Below the pieces are notes generated by a model, which worked only from the letters and a program-made list of their open reading frames with translations, searched no databases and was not told the DNA's origin. A stretch of 64,000 bases of DNA from Actinoplanes sp. KI2 (GTDB lineage Bacteria > Actinomycetota > Actinomycetes > Mycobacteriales > Micromonosporaceae). Below are positions 8,291-16,615 of this stretch, one piece after another; position 1 is the first letter of the stretch, and every line of letters begins with the position of its first letter. Both the position numbers and the translations under genes were made by a program. The stretch spans positions 149,145 through 213,144 of the forward strand of contig NZ_JAOSZE010000011.1 of the NCBI RefSeq assembly GCF_025630775.1, written 5' to 3'.

Positions 8291-9136
8291 ATGGACGAGC
8301 TTGACTATTACCGGCGGCACGGCCGGTTGACCGAGCCCGGTCCCGCCGCGCACCTGCTCAGGGCACTGCCGGCCGATGTCGCGACGCTGGCGAAGGTGCT
8401 CGGCGGTCTCCTGGTACACCGCGACGGGACCGAGCGGTTCGGGTTCACCCTTCCCGAGCGGCGCCGCGACGAGGCGAACACCAGATCTGTTGCGGCGATC
8501 CTCGCCCAGCTCGGCACGCTCGACGAGCGCCGCCCGGAGGACCGCTTTGCCGGCACGTGCCGCGACTTCGCCGTCCTGCTCTGCGCGATGCTCCGCGAGA
8601 CCGGCATCCCGGCCCGCGCCCGCGCCGGCTTCGCCGGCTACTTCACCGGCGGCTTCTTCGACGATCACTGGGTGACCGAGGTCTGGCACGACGACCGCGG
8701 CTGGCACCTGGTCGACGCCCAGATCGCCGGCGCGCCGAAGGGCACCTACACCGACTCCGACATCGACCCGCTGGATGTGCCCCGCGACGCGTTCCTCGTC
8801 GGAGGCCAGGCCTGGCAGGAGTGCCGCACCGGCGGCCGGGACCTGGACCGCATCGGCACCAGTGCGGCCGGTTTGACCGGACTGTGGGAGGTCCAAGGCA
8901 ACGTCATCCGCGATCTGGCCGCCCTCAACCGAGTCGAGACACTGCCCTGGGACGCGTGGGGCCTCATCCCGGTCCACTACGACCAACTGGACCCCGCCGA
9001 CGTCACCCTGCTCGACGACATCGCCGCCATCAGTGCCGCCGGTGGCCCCGTGCAGCAGGCCGCCGACGCCTACTGCAGCGACCCCCGCCTCCCCGCGCCG
9101 CCCCCGCTTACCGACGGCGGCCGACCCAGGCAGTAA
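8291..9136 (+). CDS. Transglutaminase-like domain protein
   Basis: This 281-aa cytoplasmic protein contains a papain-like transglutaminase core. The nucleophile is in AGTCRDFAVLLCAMLRETG (Cys about residue 90), the histidine is in DDHWVTEVWH (about 126) and the aspartate in WHLVDAQI (about 142). The order Cys-His-Asp and the spacing fit the family (PF01841-like). Bacterial members of this type are usually proteases, amidases or peptide-processing enzymes rather than cross-linkers. The C-terminal 120 residues have no recognised domain. ATG 8291 is preferred over GTG 8285 because of the promoter spacing. It converges on the TetR gene, with 76 bases between. Confidence 0.75.
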   Translation: MDELDYYRRHGRLTEPGPAAHLLRALPADVATLAKVLGGLLVHRDGTERFGFTLPERRRDEANTRSVAAILAQLGTLDERRPEDRFAGTCRDFAVLLCAMLRETGIPARARAGFAGYFTGGFFDDHWVTEVWHDDRGWHLVDAQIAGAPKGTYTDSDIDPLDVPRDAFLVGGQAWQECRTGGRDLDRIGTSAAGLTGLWEVQGNVIRDLAALNRVETLPWDAWGLIPVHYDQLDPADVTLLDDIAAISAAGGPVQQAADAYCSDPRLPAPPPLTDGGRPRQ

Positions 9137-9212
9137 CGGCCAAGCCCGGCAGTTCTCGCCGAGAACGCCCCGAAGGCAGTGGCCCGCGAGGCTGCCCTCA
9201 GCGTCAAGCGCC

Positions 9213-9833
9213 TCATCCGCTCCCGGTGACCGACGGGCCCTCGACGACCAGGGTCACGCACTCCAGGAACAGGTCGTCGACCGTCCGGCCCGGTTTGAAG
9301 TACTCCGTGATTCCGGCGATCACCGTGGGGTAGGCCGCCGTGTAGGCGTCCAGATCGAAACCCTCGGTGTCCGGCGGCGGGGCCTGCTCCTCCAGGACGA
9401 AGCCGATCGTCACCCGCTCCACGGTCAGCACCATGACTCGTGCCTGGTGCAACGGCACCCCACGGGCGACCAGCGTGCTCATCGCCAGCTCCGACAATGA
9501 GGCCATATTTCGGGACATCTGGGCAATCGAGATGATCCGGGCACCGTCCGGGTGCGCGAGCAGCGCCCGCCGCAGCCCGCCCGCGAACCCGATCAGCCAG
9601 TCCTGCCAGCGCTCGTCGGCGCCGATGGCCGAGGCCGGCAGCGGCGTCAGGATCTCCTCGGCGATGGCCGTGATCAGGGCCGCCTTGTTCGGGATGTGCC
9701 AGTACAGCGTCGGCGCCTGCACCCCCAGTCGCGAGGCCAGTTTGCGCAGCGTGACGCTGTCCAGGCCGTCGGCGTCGAGCAGGGCCACCGCCTCCGCGAC
9801 GATCCGCGCACGATCCAGGGCCACGCGCCGCAC
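9213..9833 (-). CDS. TetR family transcriptional regulator (TetR_C type)
   Basis: The product is about 206 aa with an N-terminal helix-turn-helix at about residues 6-50 (ARIVAEAVALLDADGLDSVT, LRKLASRLGV, then APTLYWHIPNKAALI). The C-terminal part resembles the tetracycline-repressor ligand domain. The start is GTG 9833 or GTG 9824, and earlier in-frame codons would run across the operator. It is divergent from a zinc-type oxidoreductase, and a perfect palindrome lies between them, so it very likely represses both itself and that gene in response to an unknown ligand. Confidence 0.88.
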   Translation of the reverse strand: MRRVALDRARIVAEAVALLDADGLDSVTLRKLASRLGVQAPTLYWHIPNKAALITAIAEEILTPLPASAIGADERWQDWLIGFAGGLRRALLAHPDGARIISIAQMSRNMASLSELAMSTLVARGVPLHQARVMVLTVERVTIGFVLEEQAPPPDTEGFDLDAYTAAYPTVIAGITEYFKPGRTVDDLFLECVTLVVEGPSVTGSG

Positions 9834-9840
9834 CCTATCA

Positions 9841-10824
9841 GTGTTAGAGTCCTCTAACGGTGTTAGAGACAGGGGAGGCGACAGGAAGGCAGCGGTTCTG
9901 CACGAGCGCGACGGGGTCCCGCGGTACGAGGACTTTCCCGACCCGGTGGCCGGCGAGGGCGAGGTGCTCATCGAGGTCAAGGCCGTCGCGGTGGAGAACG
10001 TCGATCGCGCCGTCGCGGCCGGCACCCACTTCGCCGGGCGGGCGATGATGCCGGAGCTACCGGCCATCCCCTGCTTCGACGGCATCGGCACGCTGCCCGA
10101 CGGCCGGCTGGTCGGCTTCGGCAACCCGCGGCCGCCCTACGGCGCGCTCGCCGAGCGCACCGTGATCCGCGAGGGCGCCTACGCGGCGATACCCGACGGC
10201 CTCGACCCCGCGGCGGCGACCGTCCTGCCCAGCGCGATCACCGCCATGTCCATGAAGGTCGCGGCCGGCCTGCAACCGGGCGAGTCGGTGCTGGTGCAGG
10301 GCGCCACCGGGGTCGCCGGCCGGCTGGCCGTGCAGGTGGCCCGGCTGCTCGGCGCCGGCCGGATCGTCGCCACCGGGCGGGACGACGAGCAGCTGCGCGA
10401 GCTCGGCGCCGACCAGGTGATCAATACCACCCTCGACGATCAAGACCTCCTTCTTGCGTACGCCGAGAGCCGCACCGATGTGGTCGTCGACTTCCTCTGG
10501 GGCCGGCCGACCGAGCTCCTGCTGCGCGCCATGGTCCCCGACACGTTCGCCTTCCCGGCACCGCTGCGGCTGGTGCAGATCGGCGAGGTGGCCGGCGCCG
10601 GCCTGCACCTCTCCGCCGAGAGCCTGCGCACCTCGGGCGTCGAGATCTACGGCGCCGCCAAGGGTCTCGGCCCCGAGACGATGGGCGCGGCCTACGGCCA
10701 GGTCGTCGAGTGGGCGCGGACCGGTCAGCTCACCTTCGCGCTCGAACGGGTGCCGCTCAGCGACATCGAGACGGCCTGGCAGCGCACAGATCTGCGCGGA
10801 AAGCGGCTCGTCGTGCAAGTCTGA
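9841..10824 (+). CDS. Quinone oxidoreductase/zinc-binding-alcohol-dehydrogenase-like (MDR superfamily)
   Basis: The product is an MDR-superfamily reductase with a GroES-like N domain (KAAVLHERDGVPRYEDFPDP, then GEVLIEVKAVAVENVDRAVA) and a Rossmann domain with VLVQGATGVAGRLAVQVARLLGA at about residues 155-177. It lacks the usual zinc ligands, so it is likely an NADPH-dependent enone or quinone reductase. The start is unclear. The family start should be the codon before AAG at 9886, but that codon is AGG, although a GGGGAGG motif sits four bases upstream. The nearest in-frame start is GTG 9841, inside the operator region. It is very likely controlled by the divergent TetR protein. Confidence 0.8.
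   Translation: MLESSNGVRDRGGDRKAAVLHERDGVPRYEDFPDPVAGEGEVLIEVKAVAVENVDRAVAAGTHFAGRAMMPELPAIPCFDGIGTLPDGRLVGFGNPRPPYGALAERTVIREGAYAAIPDGLDPAAATVLPSAITAMSMKVAAGLQPGESVLVQGATGVAGRLAVQVARLLGAGRIVATGRDDEQLRELGADQVINTTLDDQDLLLAYAESRTDVVVDFLWGRPTELLLRAMVPDTFAFPAPLRLVQIGEVAGAGLHLSAESLRTSGVEIYGAAKGLGPETMGAAYGQVVEWARTGQLTFALERVPLSDIETAWQRTDLRGKRLVVQV
9843..9868. promoter_or_regulatory. TetR operator: palindrome plus third half-site
   Basis: GTTAGAG at 9843-9849 and CTCTAAC at 9852-9858 are perfect inverted 7-base arms with a two-base spacer. A third GTTAGAG follows at 9862-9868. The site sits ten bases from the TetR start and just ahead of the oxidoreductase Shine-Dalgarno, the classic place for a TetR autorepression site. 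Confidence 0.75.
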
Positions 10825-10850
10825 GGCAACTCCGAGGCAACTCTGAGGCA
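10822..10850. repeat. 11-bp tandem repeat at the oxidoreductase stop codon
   Basis: An 11-base unit (TGAGGCAACTC, then CGAGGCAACTC, then TGAGGCA) is repeated 2.6 times, starting with the TGA stop itself. It fills most of the short gap before the next gene. It could be slippage debris. No terminator-like stem forms. Confidence 0.6.
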
Positions 10851-10868
10851 CGACGAAGGGAGCGCGAC

Positions 10869-12050
10869 GTGGACGTGCCGGAGCCGCGGGTCGACTGGCG
10901 CAGCAAGGGGTTCTTCCTGCCCGAGGGGGAGCGCACCGCCGCCGACTACGCCAAGGAGAAGCCGAGCCTGTTCGGCGGGGGCTTCACCTGGCCGGTGCTG
11001 GCGCTGCGACGGGAGGCGGCGTACGCGAACATCGCGACGATGGCCGCCTACTGCGCGCGGCACGGCTTCGACTTCGCGCCGCATGCCAAGACCACGATGG
11101 CGCCCGGCCTGATCGCGGCGCAGTTCGACGCGGGCGCCTGGGCAATGACGGTGGCCACCCCGAACCAGGCGCTCGTGCTGCGCAAACTCGGCGCCGGCCG
11201 GATCCTGATCGCGAACGAGGTGCTCGATCCGGCCGCGCTGCGCTGGCTCGCCGCCCAGGACGACATCTACTTCCAGGTCGACTCGGCGGCGGCGGTGGCG
11301 GCCGCCGCGGCGATCGACACCGGACGCCTGCGGGTGTTCGTCGAGCTCGGTCATGCGGGTGGGCGCACGGGCGTACGTACGCTCGAAGCCTTGGAATCGG
11401 TGGCCCGCGCGGCGCAGGACGCGCCACGGCTGGAACTGGTCGGGGTGACCGCGTACGAGGGCCAGCTGGCCACCCAGCGCGAGGTGGACGACTTCCTCGA
11501 CCTGCTGGTGGCCGGGGTGGCCCGGCTGAGGGTCGCGGGGATCGGGTTCTCGCTGGTGTCGGCGGGTGGGAGCGCGTGGTTCGACCGGGTCGTCGATCGG
11601 CTGGCCGCGCTGCCGCGCGACCTGCGCCTGATCTTGCGCAGCGGGGCGTCGGTCACCCACGACGACGGTTTCTATCGGGAACGTACGCCGTTCCGGCGGG
11701 TGCCGGCGGAGGGCCCGCTGACCGCCGCGCTCGAGATCTGGGCGCAGGTGCTCTCGACGCCGGAGCCGGGCCTGGCGATCTGCGGGATGGGCAAGCGGGA
11801 CGCGCCGTTCGACGAGGGGCTGCCGGTGCCGATCGAGGTCCGGCGCGGCGGGCGGACGGTCGACGCGCCCGCCATGGCGGTGTCCAAACTGAACGATCAC
11901 CACACCTACCTGGCGGCGGATGGGCTCCTTCCGGGCGACCTGATCCGGTTCGGGATCTCGCATCCGTGCACCGCGTTCGACAAATGGCGGCACCTTCCGG
12001 TGGTCGACGAGGACCACCGAGTGGTGGACATCCTCGAGACGATCTTCTGA
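10869..12050 (+). CDS. Fold-type III PLP enzyme, D-amino-acid aldolase/dehydratase-like
   Basis: The 393-aa product (GTG 10869, preceded by GAAGGGA) has an alanine-racemase-like N-terminal barrel in which HAKTTMAP supplies the PLP lysine. A DSD1-like C-terminal domain carries GISHPCTAFDKW, whose His and Cys match the zinc pair of eukaryotic-type D-serine dehydratase and D-threonine aldolase. It probably dehydrates, deaminates or cleaves a D-hydroxy amino acid in the cytoplasm. Members annotated 'amino acid deaminase' are common in actinobacteria. It follows the oxidoreductase by 44 bases and may be co-transcribed. Substrate is uncertain. Confidence 0.82.
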   Translation: MDVPEPRVDWRSKGFFLPEGERTAADYAKEKPSLFGGGFTWPVLALRREAAYANIATMAAYCARHGFDFAPHAKTTMAPGLIAAQFDAGAWAMTVATPNQALVLRKLGAGRILIANEVLDPAALRWLAAQDDIYFQVDSAAAVAAAAAIDTGRLRVFVELGHAGGRTGVRTLEALESVARAAQDAPRLELVGVTAYEGQLATQREVDDFLDLLVAGVARLRVAGIGFSLVSAGGSAWFDRVVDRLAALPRDLRLILRSGASVTHDDGFYRERTPFRRVPAEGPLTAALEIWAQVLSTPEPGLAICGMGKRDAPFDEGLPVPIEVRRGGRTVDAPAMAVSKLNDHHTYLAADGLLPGDLIRFGISHPCTAFDKWRHLPVVDEDHRVVDILETIF

Positions 12051-12084
12051 GGAAACTGTCGTACCCCCATTGCAGAGTGAACCC

Positions 12085-12603
12085 ATGACGAACTTCTGGC
12101 TGGAGCCATGGGACGAACGGGGTCCGATCCTGGCGCGCCGGGCGAACACCCCGCAGATGCAGGCGCATCTGGGCGGCGTCGAGTCGGAGGAGTCGATCGC
12201 GGCACGGCACAAGCGCATCCTGGACGGGGTGCGTGACGGCACCACCGGCTTCTTCCTCATCATGGTCGCCGACGATCCCGACCCGATCGGCTCGGTCGGC
12301 TTCTGGGACAGGGAGTGGCAGGGCCACGACGTCTACGAGATGGGGTGGAAGGTGCTGCCCGGCTTCCAGGGCCGGGGCATCGCCGTCGGCGCCACCCTCG
12401 CGGCGATCGGCCTGGCCGCGGCCGACGGCCGGCGCCGGTTCGTGCACGCGTTTCCCGAGGTCGGCAACGCGGCGTCCGACGCGGTCTGCCGCAAGGCCGG
12501 CTTCGACCTGCTCGGCGAGACGGATTTCGAGTACCCGAAAGGCAATCCGATCCGTTGCCACGACTGGCGCTTCGATCTGAAGGCGGTCGGCGGACCGCCA
12601 TGA
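12085..12603 (+). CDS. GNAT family N-acetyltransferase
   Basis: This 172-aa protein has a single GNAT domain. The acetyl-CoA-binding strand and loop appear as MGWKVLPGFQGRGIAVGATL (about residues 90-109), and NAASDAVCRKAGFDLLGE matches the C-terminal motif B. It resembles the RimJ/RimL-type acetyltransferases of actinobacteria. The ATG at 12085 is preferred over an in-frame TTG at 12070 because the protein then begins at a typical position (MTNFWLEPWDERGP). The acceptor substrate is unknown. It could be read through from the upstream PLP enzyme gene, 34 bases away. Confidence 0.85.
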   Translation: MTNFWLEPWDERGPILARRANTPQMQAHLGGVESEESIAARHKRILDGVRDGTTGFFLIMVADDPDPIGSVGFWDREWQGHDVYEMGWKVLPGFQGRGIAVGATLAAIGLAAADGRRRFVHAFPEVGNAASDAVCRKAGFDLLGETDFEYPKGNPIRCHDWRFDLKAVGGPP

Positions 12604-12646
12604 GATTCATTCGCGACGATGCGTCCCGGGCTGGCAGCATGAGGCC

Positions 12647-13447
12647 ATGAGCCTCGCTGACGGGCAGGGCGGCTACCGGGTGCGGTTCGACTGGGGTCCG
12701 GTCGGTGCCGACGCGGTCGCGCCGGGCGCCGCGTTCGTCGCCGTGATCGACGTCCTCTCGTTCACCACGACGCTGACCGTGGCGATCGAGCAGGGGTTGC
12801 ACGTGCTGCCGTACCGGTGGCGCGACGACTCCGCGGTGGACGTGGCCCGCCGGCACGGCGCGATGCTCGCGGTGCTCCGCAAGGAGGCCGGCCCCGGCCA
12901 GGTGACCCTCTCGCCGGAAAGCATCCTGCACGCCAACCTGCGCGCCGACGGCATCGACCGGCTGGTGCTGCCGTCGCCGAACGGCTCGGCCATCTCGGTC
13001 CGGCTCGCCGACGCCGGGGTGACCGTGGTCGGCGTGTCGCTGCGCAACGCGGCGGCCGCCGCGGCCTGGGTGCGGGAGCGGGCCGGCGACCGGCCGGTCG
13101 GGGTGGTCGCGTCGGGGGAGCGGTGGCCGGACGGCTCGCTGCGGCCCGCGATCGAGGACCTGCTCGGCGCCGGCGCGTTCCTGCACGGGCTCGCCGGGGG
13201 CAACGACGGACTCGGCGGCGGGAACGACAAGGGCTTCTCGCCCGAGGCCGGCGCGGCGATGTGGGCCTACCGCGGCGTCGCGGAGGGTCTCGGCGACGCC
13301 CTCCGCGAGTCGGTCAGCGGGCGTGAGCTGCGCGGCTTCGGCTTCGAGGGCGACGTCTCGGTGGCCTCGGCGGTCGACGTGAGCAGCGTGGTCCCGGTGC
13401 TCCGGGACGGCTGGTACGTCGATGGAGGATCCTTCGCAGCGGAGTGA
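12647..13447 (+). CDS. comB: 2-phosphosulfolactate phosphatase family protein (ComB-like)
   Basis: The 266-aa product has the ComB signatures VAVIDVLSFTTTLTVA near the N terminus, LPSPNGSAISVRLAD in the middle, and VVASGERWPDGSLRPAIEDLLGAGA. ComB is a magnesium-dependent acid phosphatase that makes sulfolactate in archaeal coenzyme M synthesis. Bacterial homologues are frequent in organisms without coenzyme M, so the physiological substrate here is open. No ComA or ComC is nearby. The gene appears monocistronic, 43 bases after the GNAT. Confidence 0.85.
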   Translation: MSLADGQGGYRVRFDWGPVGADAVAPGAAFVAVIDVLSFTTTLTVAIEQGLHVLPYRWRDDSAVDVARRHGAMLAVLRKEAGPGQVTLSPESILHANLRADGIDRLVLPSPNGSAISVRLADAGVTVVGVSLRNAAAAAAWVRERAGDRPVGVVASGERWPDGSLRPAIEDLLGAGAFLHGLAGGNDGLGGGNDKGFSPEAGAAMWAYRGVAEGLGDALRESVSGRELRGFGFEGDVSVASAVDVSSVVPVLRDGWYVDGGSFAAE

Positions 13448-13579
13448 CCGGCGTGGCGGATCTCGTCCGTGACCGGGGCGCTGTGGCGGAAAGGCGCTGT
13501 TTTCGATCGGTGGCTGGGTGAATCGGTGCCCGCTGCCCGATCGTGGAGCGGCAAGCAGGACTAGCGAAGGAAGTAAGCC

Positions 13580-15055
13580 ATGCGTAAATGGTGGCCACTG
13601 GTGACCGTGTGTCTCGGCACCTTCATGCTGCTCATCGACGTGACCATCGTGAACGTGGCGCTGCCGCAGATGGCCACCGACCTGAGCACCTCGTTCAACG
13701 CGCTGCAGTGGGTGGTCGACGGGTACGCCCTGGCCCTCGGCGTGCTGCTGCTCGGCGCCGGCGCGCTCAGCGACATGCACGGGCACCGCCGCTTCTACGT
13801 CGGCGGGCTGATCGTGTTCGCCCTGGCGTCGCTGGCCTGCGGGCTCGCCGCCGGTCCGGCGCTGCTGGTGACCGCCCGGGTCGTGCAGGGCGCCGGCGCG
13901 GCGGCCATGTTCACCACCACGTTCGCCCTGCTCAACAGCTCCTACCAGGGGCGCGAGCGGGGCGTCGCGTACGGGGTCTGGGGTGGGGTCTCCGGCGCCG
14001 CCACCGCGGTCGGCCCGATCATGGGCGGCCTGCTCACCGAGGCTTTCAGCTGGCGCTGGATCTTCCTGGTCAACCTGCCGATCTGCGTCGCCGCCGTGAT
14101 CATGTGCTTCACCACGCTGCGCCACGACGGCGAGCGCCGCCCGGGCCGCTTCGACCTGTGGGGCACGCTGACCTTCACGGTCGCCGCCGGCGCGCTGACC
14201 TACGCCGTGATCCGGGCCAACGACGAGGGCTGGTCGTCGGCCAAGACCTGGGGCCTGTTCGTGGTCTCCGCGGTCGCGCTCGCCGCGTTCGTGCTGATCG
14301 AGTGGCGCACCGAGCGGCCGATGTTCGACCTGGGCCTGCTGCGCAGCCGCTCCTACACCGGCATCCTGATCGCCGGCCTGCTGGTCAACTTCGCGGCGTT
14401 CTCGGCCTTCACCTACACCTCGATCTGGCTGCAGTCGGTGCTCGGCCTGTCCCCGCTGCGGGCCGGACTGGTCGGCCTGCCCATGTCGGTGTGCGCGGCG
14501 CTGGCCTCCGGCATCGTGGGCGCCCGCCTGCACGGCCGCTCGCCGCGCCTGATCATCGGCGTCGGCATGCTGCTGATCGGCGGCGGCAGCCTGCTGCTCG
14601 GCCTGCTCGTCGACGCGACCGCCGGCTGGCCGGCGCTGATGCCCGGCTACGTCGTGATCGGCCTGGGCGTCGGCCTGGTCATGCCCACCCTGTCCTCCTC
14701 GGCGATGGCCGCGGTCCCGCTCCGCAGCGGCGGCATGGCGGCCGGTTCGCTGACCACCGCCCGCCAGCTGGGCTTCGCGATCGGCGTCGCCGTCCTCGGC
14801 ACCGTCTTCGCCTCCCGGGTCACCGCCCACCTGGGCTCCGCCACGGCCGGCCACGCGGTCGCCGGCGGCCAGGCCGCCCGCCTGGCCGGCACGGTCCCCG
14901 AGGCGGCGATCCACAGCGCCGCGGCCGCCGGCCTCGACGCCGGCTACCTGATCAGCGGCGCGGTCGGCATCCTCTGCGCGCTGGTGGTCTTCGCCCTGGT
15001 CCGCCCCACCACCCCGACCACCCCCGAGCCGTCCCGCGAGCCGGCGACCGTCTGA
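13580..15055 (+). CDS. MFS transporter, DHA2 (EmrB/QacA) family
   Basis: This 491-aa polytopic protein has about 14 hydrophobic helices. The first helix ends in LIDVTIVNVALPQMATDLS and is followed by QWVVDGYALALGVLLLGAGALSD, both typical of the drug:H+ antiporter-2 family. Helix 5 carries the antiporter motif GPIMGGLLTEAFSWRWIF. It is predicted to export drugs or secondary metabolites using the proton gradient. A GAAGGAAG Shine-Dalgarno precedes the ATG. No TetR or MarR regulator is adjacent, so its control is not visible. A strong hairpin follows the stop. Confidence 0.92.
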   Translation: MRKWWPLVTVCLGTFMLLIDVTIVNVALPQMATDLSTSFNALQWVVDGYALALGVLLLGAGALSDMHGHRRFYVGGLIVFALASLACGLAAGPALLVTARVVQGAGAAAMFTTTFALLNSSYQGRERGVAYGVWGGVSGAATAVGPIMGGLLTEAFSWRWIFLVNLPICVAAVIMCFTTLRHDGERRPGRFDLWGTLTFTVAAGALTYAVIRANDEGWSSAKTWGLFVVSAVALAAFVLIEWRTERPMFDLGLLRSRSYTGILIAGLLVNFAAFSAFTYTSIWLQSVLGLSPLRAGLVGLPMSVCAALASGIVGARLHGRSPRLIIGVGMLLIGGGSLLLGLLVDATAGWPALMPGYVVIGLGVGLVMPTLSSSAMAAVPLRSGGMAAGSLTTARQLGFAIGVAVLGTVFASRVTAHLGSATAGHAVAGGQAARLAGTVPEAAIHSAAAAGLDAGYLISGAVGILCALVVFALVRPTTPTTPEPSREPATV

Positions 15056-15066
15056 GCGGAGAGCCA

Positions 15067-15094
15067 GGCCCGGGTCCGCAACCGGACCCGGGCC
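15067..15094. terminator. Bidirectional terminator-like hairpin
   Basis: A perfect 12-bp stem (GGCCCGGGTCCG paired with its complement) closes on a four-base loop (CAAC) between the convergent MFS gene and the minus-strand membrane protein. There is no T-run, as is common in high-GC actinobacteria. Confidence 0.75.
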
Positions 15095-15104
15095 GCTTCT
15101 CGCG

Positions 15105-16589
15105 TCAGGTCTTCTCGTACTCGAACTCGGCCGCCACCAGCAGAATCAACAGCACCGCTCCCAGCCCGGCGACGGCAACGCCCACCGGCACCAGCACCCC
15201 GACCGCCGCCGCCACGATGCCCAGGGAGGTGAGCCCGACCAGGGACCACCGGGCCCATCGCGCCGTCGCCCGCCATCGCCGGGGGACCGACACGCGCGAG
15301 GCGACCCGCACCGCCACGCCGATCAGCACCGCGAACAGCGCCACCGCCAGGACGAACACCACGCTGCCCGGCAGCGACCCGAAGTAGGTCCCGTCCTGCG
15401 CACCCGGGATCGCCGCGGCCTGTGCGAACAACCCCGCCAGCCCGAGCACTGCGGCAACCGAGGCGAAGATGACGCTGGCCGCCTTCAGCGCCTCGCTCTG
15501 GTTGAGCAGCCCCTGCGTCGCACGCGCGACCGAGAGCTGTTGAGCCGCGGTCTCCCGAGCCTCCTGCACGTTGCGCAGCTGCTGTTCCACCGCCAGCGCG
15601 GCACTCAACTGTTCGAGCAGGTGCTCGGTGGCGGCCAGCAGCGTCGGCAGGTCGGACTCGGCGACGACCGCCCGGTGGTAGCTCAGCAACGGCCGGCCGC
15701 CCAGCACCGCCGTCCCGCGGGCGTGCACCTCCGCGTGCCGGCTGAGGTCGTGCCGGAGCCGGGCCACCCGGCGGATCCGGTGCTCGGCCCGCTCGCGCAA
15801 CGTCTCCGCGTCGTCGTCGAGATCGGGATCCGGCGCGGCGTCGAGCTCCGCCAGCGCGGCCGCGCGGATCGACCGGGCCGCCATCGTCGCCGCGATCGTC
15901 TGGCAGTTGGACAGCACCAGCCCGAGCGTCCGCAGCCGGCCCAGCTCGCCGTACTCCTCGAAACCCGCCGCGACCGTGTTCGTCGCCCAGACGAAGACGG
16001 CCTGCCGGTCCGGCCCGTTGATGTCCGGTGGCACCAGGACGGCCATCTGGCTGGGCCGATAGCCGATGTCGGTGTCCTTCACGAGCAGCTTGCGCAGCGT
16101 CCCGGCCTGGTCCGCCGGCAGGTCGTCCGGGTCGAAGAGCCCGCCGGGCAGCAGCAGGATCTGCTGGCGGGACTCGGCCGCCTCGAGCCGGGCCGGATCG
16201 CCGAGCGCGGCGGCCGCCAGCGTCGCGGCGCCGAGCTTGATCTCGACCGCCGGGTCGTACGCATCCCGCTCGGCCAGGATGATGCCGTCGAGCGTCGCGG
16301 TCACCGTCAAGTCCAGCAGCAGAACCGTCCGGCCGCCGGCCATCCGCGCCGCCGCCGTGGTCACCGCGAGCGCCCGGTAGGCGGTGCCGGCGTGCGGCGC
16401 GCCGTAGTCCTCCGGGTCCCAGGACCGCACGTCGGTGATCACCGGCCGCCACGGCGAGGCCGCGAACTCGGACTGGCCTTCCCGCGGCGTCACGCCGAAC
16501 AGGTCGGCGGACTCGTCGTCGTCTGGTAGAACGGCGCCGGGGCATTGCTCGACCGGATACAGGGTGATGATCCTCGCAGCGACGTCCAC
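15105..16589 (-). CDS. Membrane protein of unknown function, 494 aa
   Basis: I do not recognise the family. The first 230 residues look globular and soluble (alternating strands and helices, for example RTVLLLDLTVTATLDGIILAE). Residues about 235-365 are helical and charged, with heptad-like stretches (LRERAEHRIRRVARLRHDL; LEQLSAALAVEQQLRNVQEA) suggesting a coiled coil. The C terminus has four hydrophobic helices, in two pairs at about 370-432 and 445-490, ending FEYEKT. A cytoplasmic sensor or scaffold anchored at the membrane is possible but unproven. It diverges from the RidA gene with only 26 bases between starts and converges on the MFS gene. Confidence 0.75.
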   Translation of the reverse strand: MDVAARIITLYPVEQCPGAVLPDDDESADLFGVTPREGQSEFAASPWRPVITDVRSWDPEDYGAPHAGTAYRALAVTTAAARMAGGRTVLLLDLTVTATLDGIILAERDAYDPAVEIKLGAATLAAAALGDPARLEAAESRQQILLLPGGLFDPDDLPADQAGTLRKLLVKDTDIGYRPSQMAVLVPPDINGPDRQAVFVWATNTVAAGFEEYGELGRLRTLGLVLSNCQTIAATMAARSIRAAALAELDAAPDPDLDDDAETLRERAEHRIRRVARLRHDLSRHAEVHARGTAVLGGRPLLSYHRAVVAESDLPTLLAATEHLLEQLSAALAVEQQLRNVQEARETAAQQLSVARATQGLLNQSEALKAASVIFASVAAVLGLAGLFAQAAAIPGAQDGTYFGSLPGSVVFVLAVALFAVLIGVAVRVASRVSVPRRWRATARWARWSLVGLTSLGIVAAAVGVLVPVGVAVAGLGAVLLILLVAAEFEYEKT

Positions 16590-16615
16590 GAATCGACTGT
16601 AGGAAAGGGCCCCAA

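Noticed and set aside
9120..9212. Terminator between the transglutaminase-like gene and tetR
   Set aside because: Only a 6-bp GTTCTC/GAGAAC stem with a three-base loop and no T-run; too weak to call.
12260..14914. 884-codon minus-strand open frame over comB and the DHA2 transporter
   Set aside because: Antisense shadow with no recognisable motif and abnormal composition.
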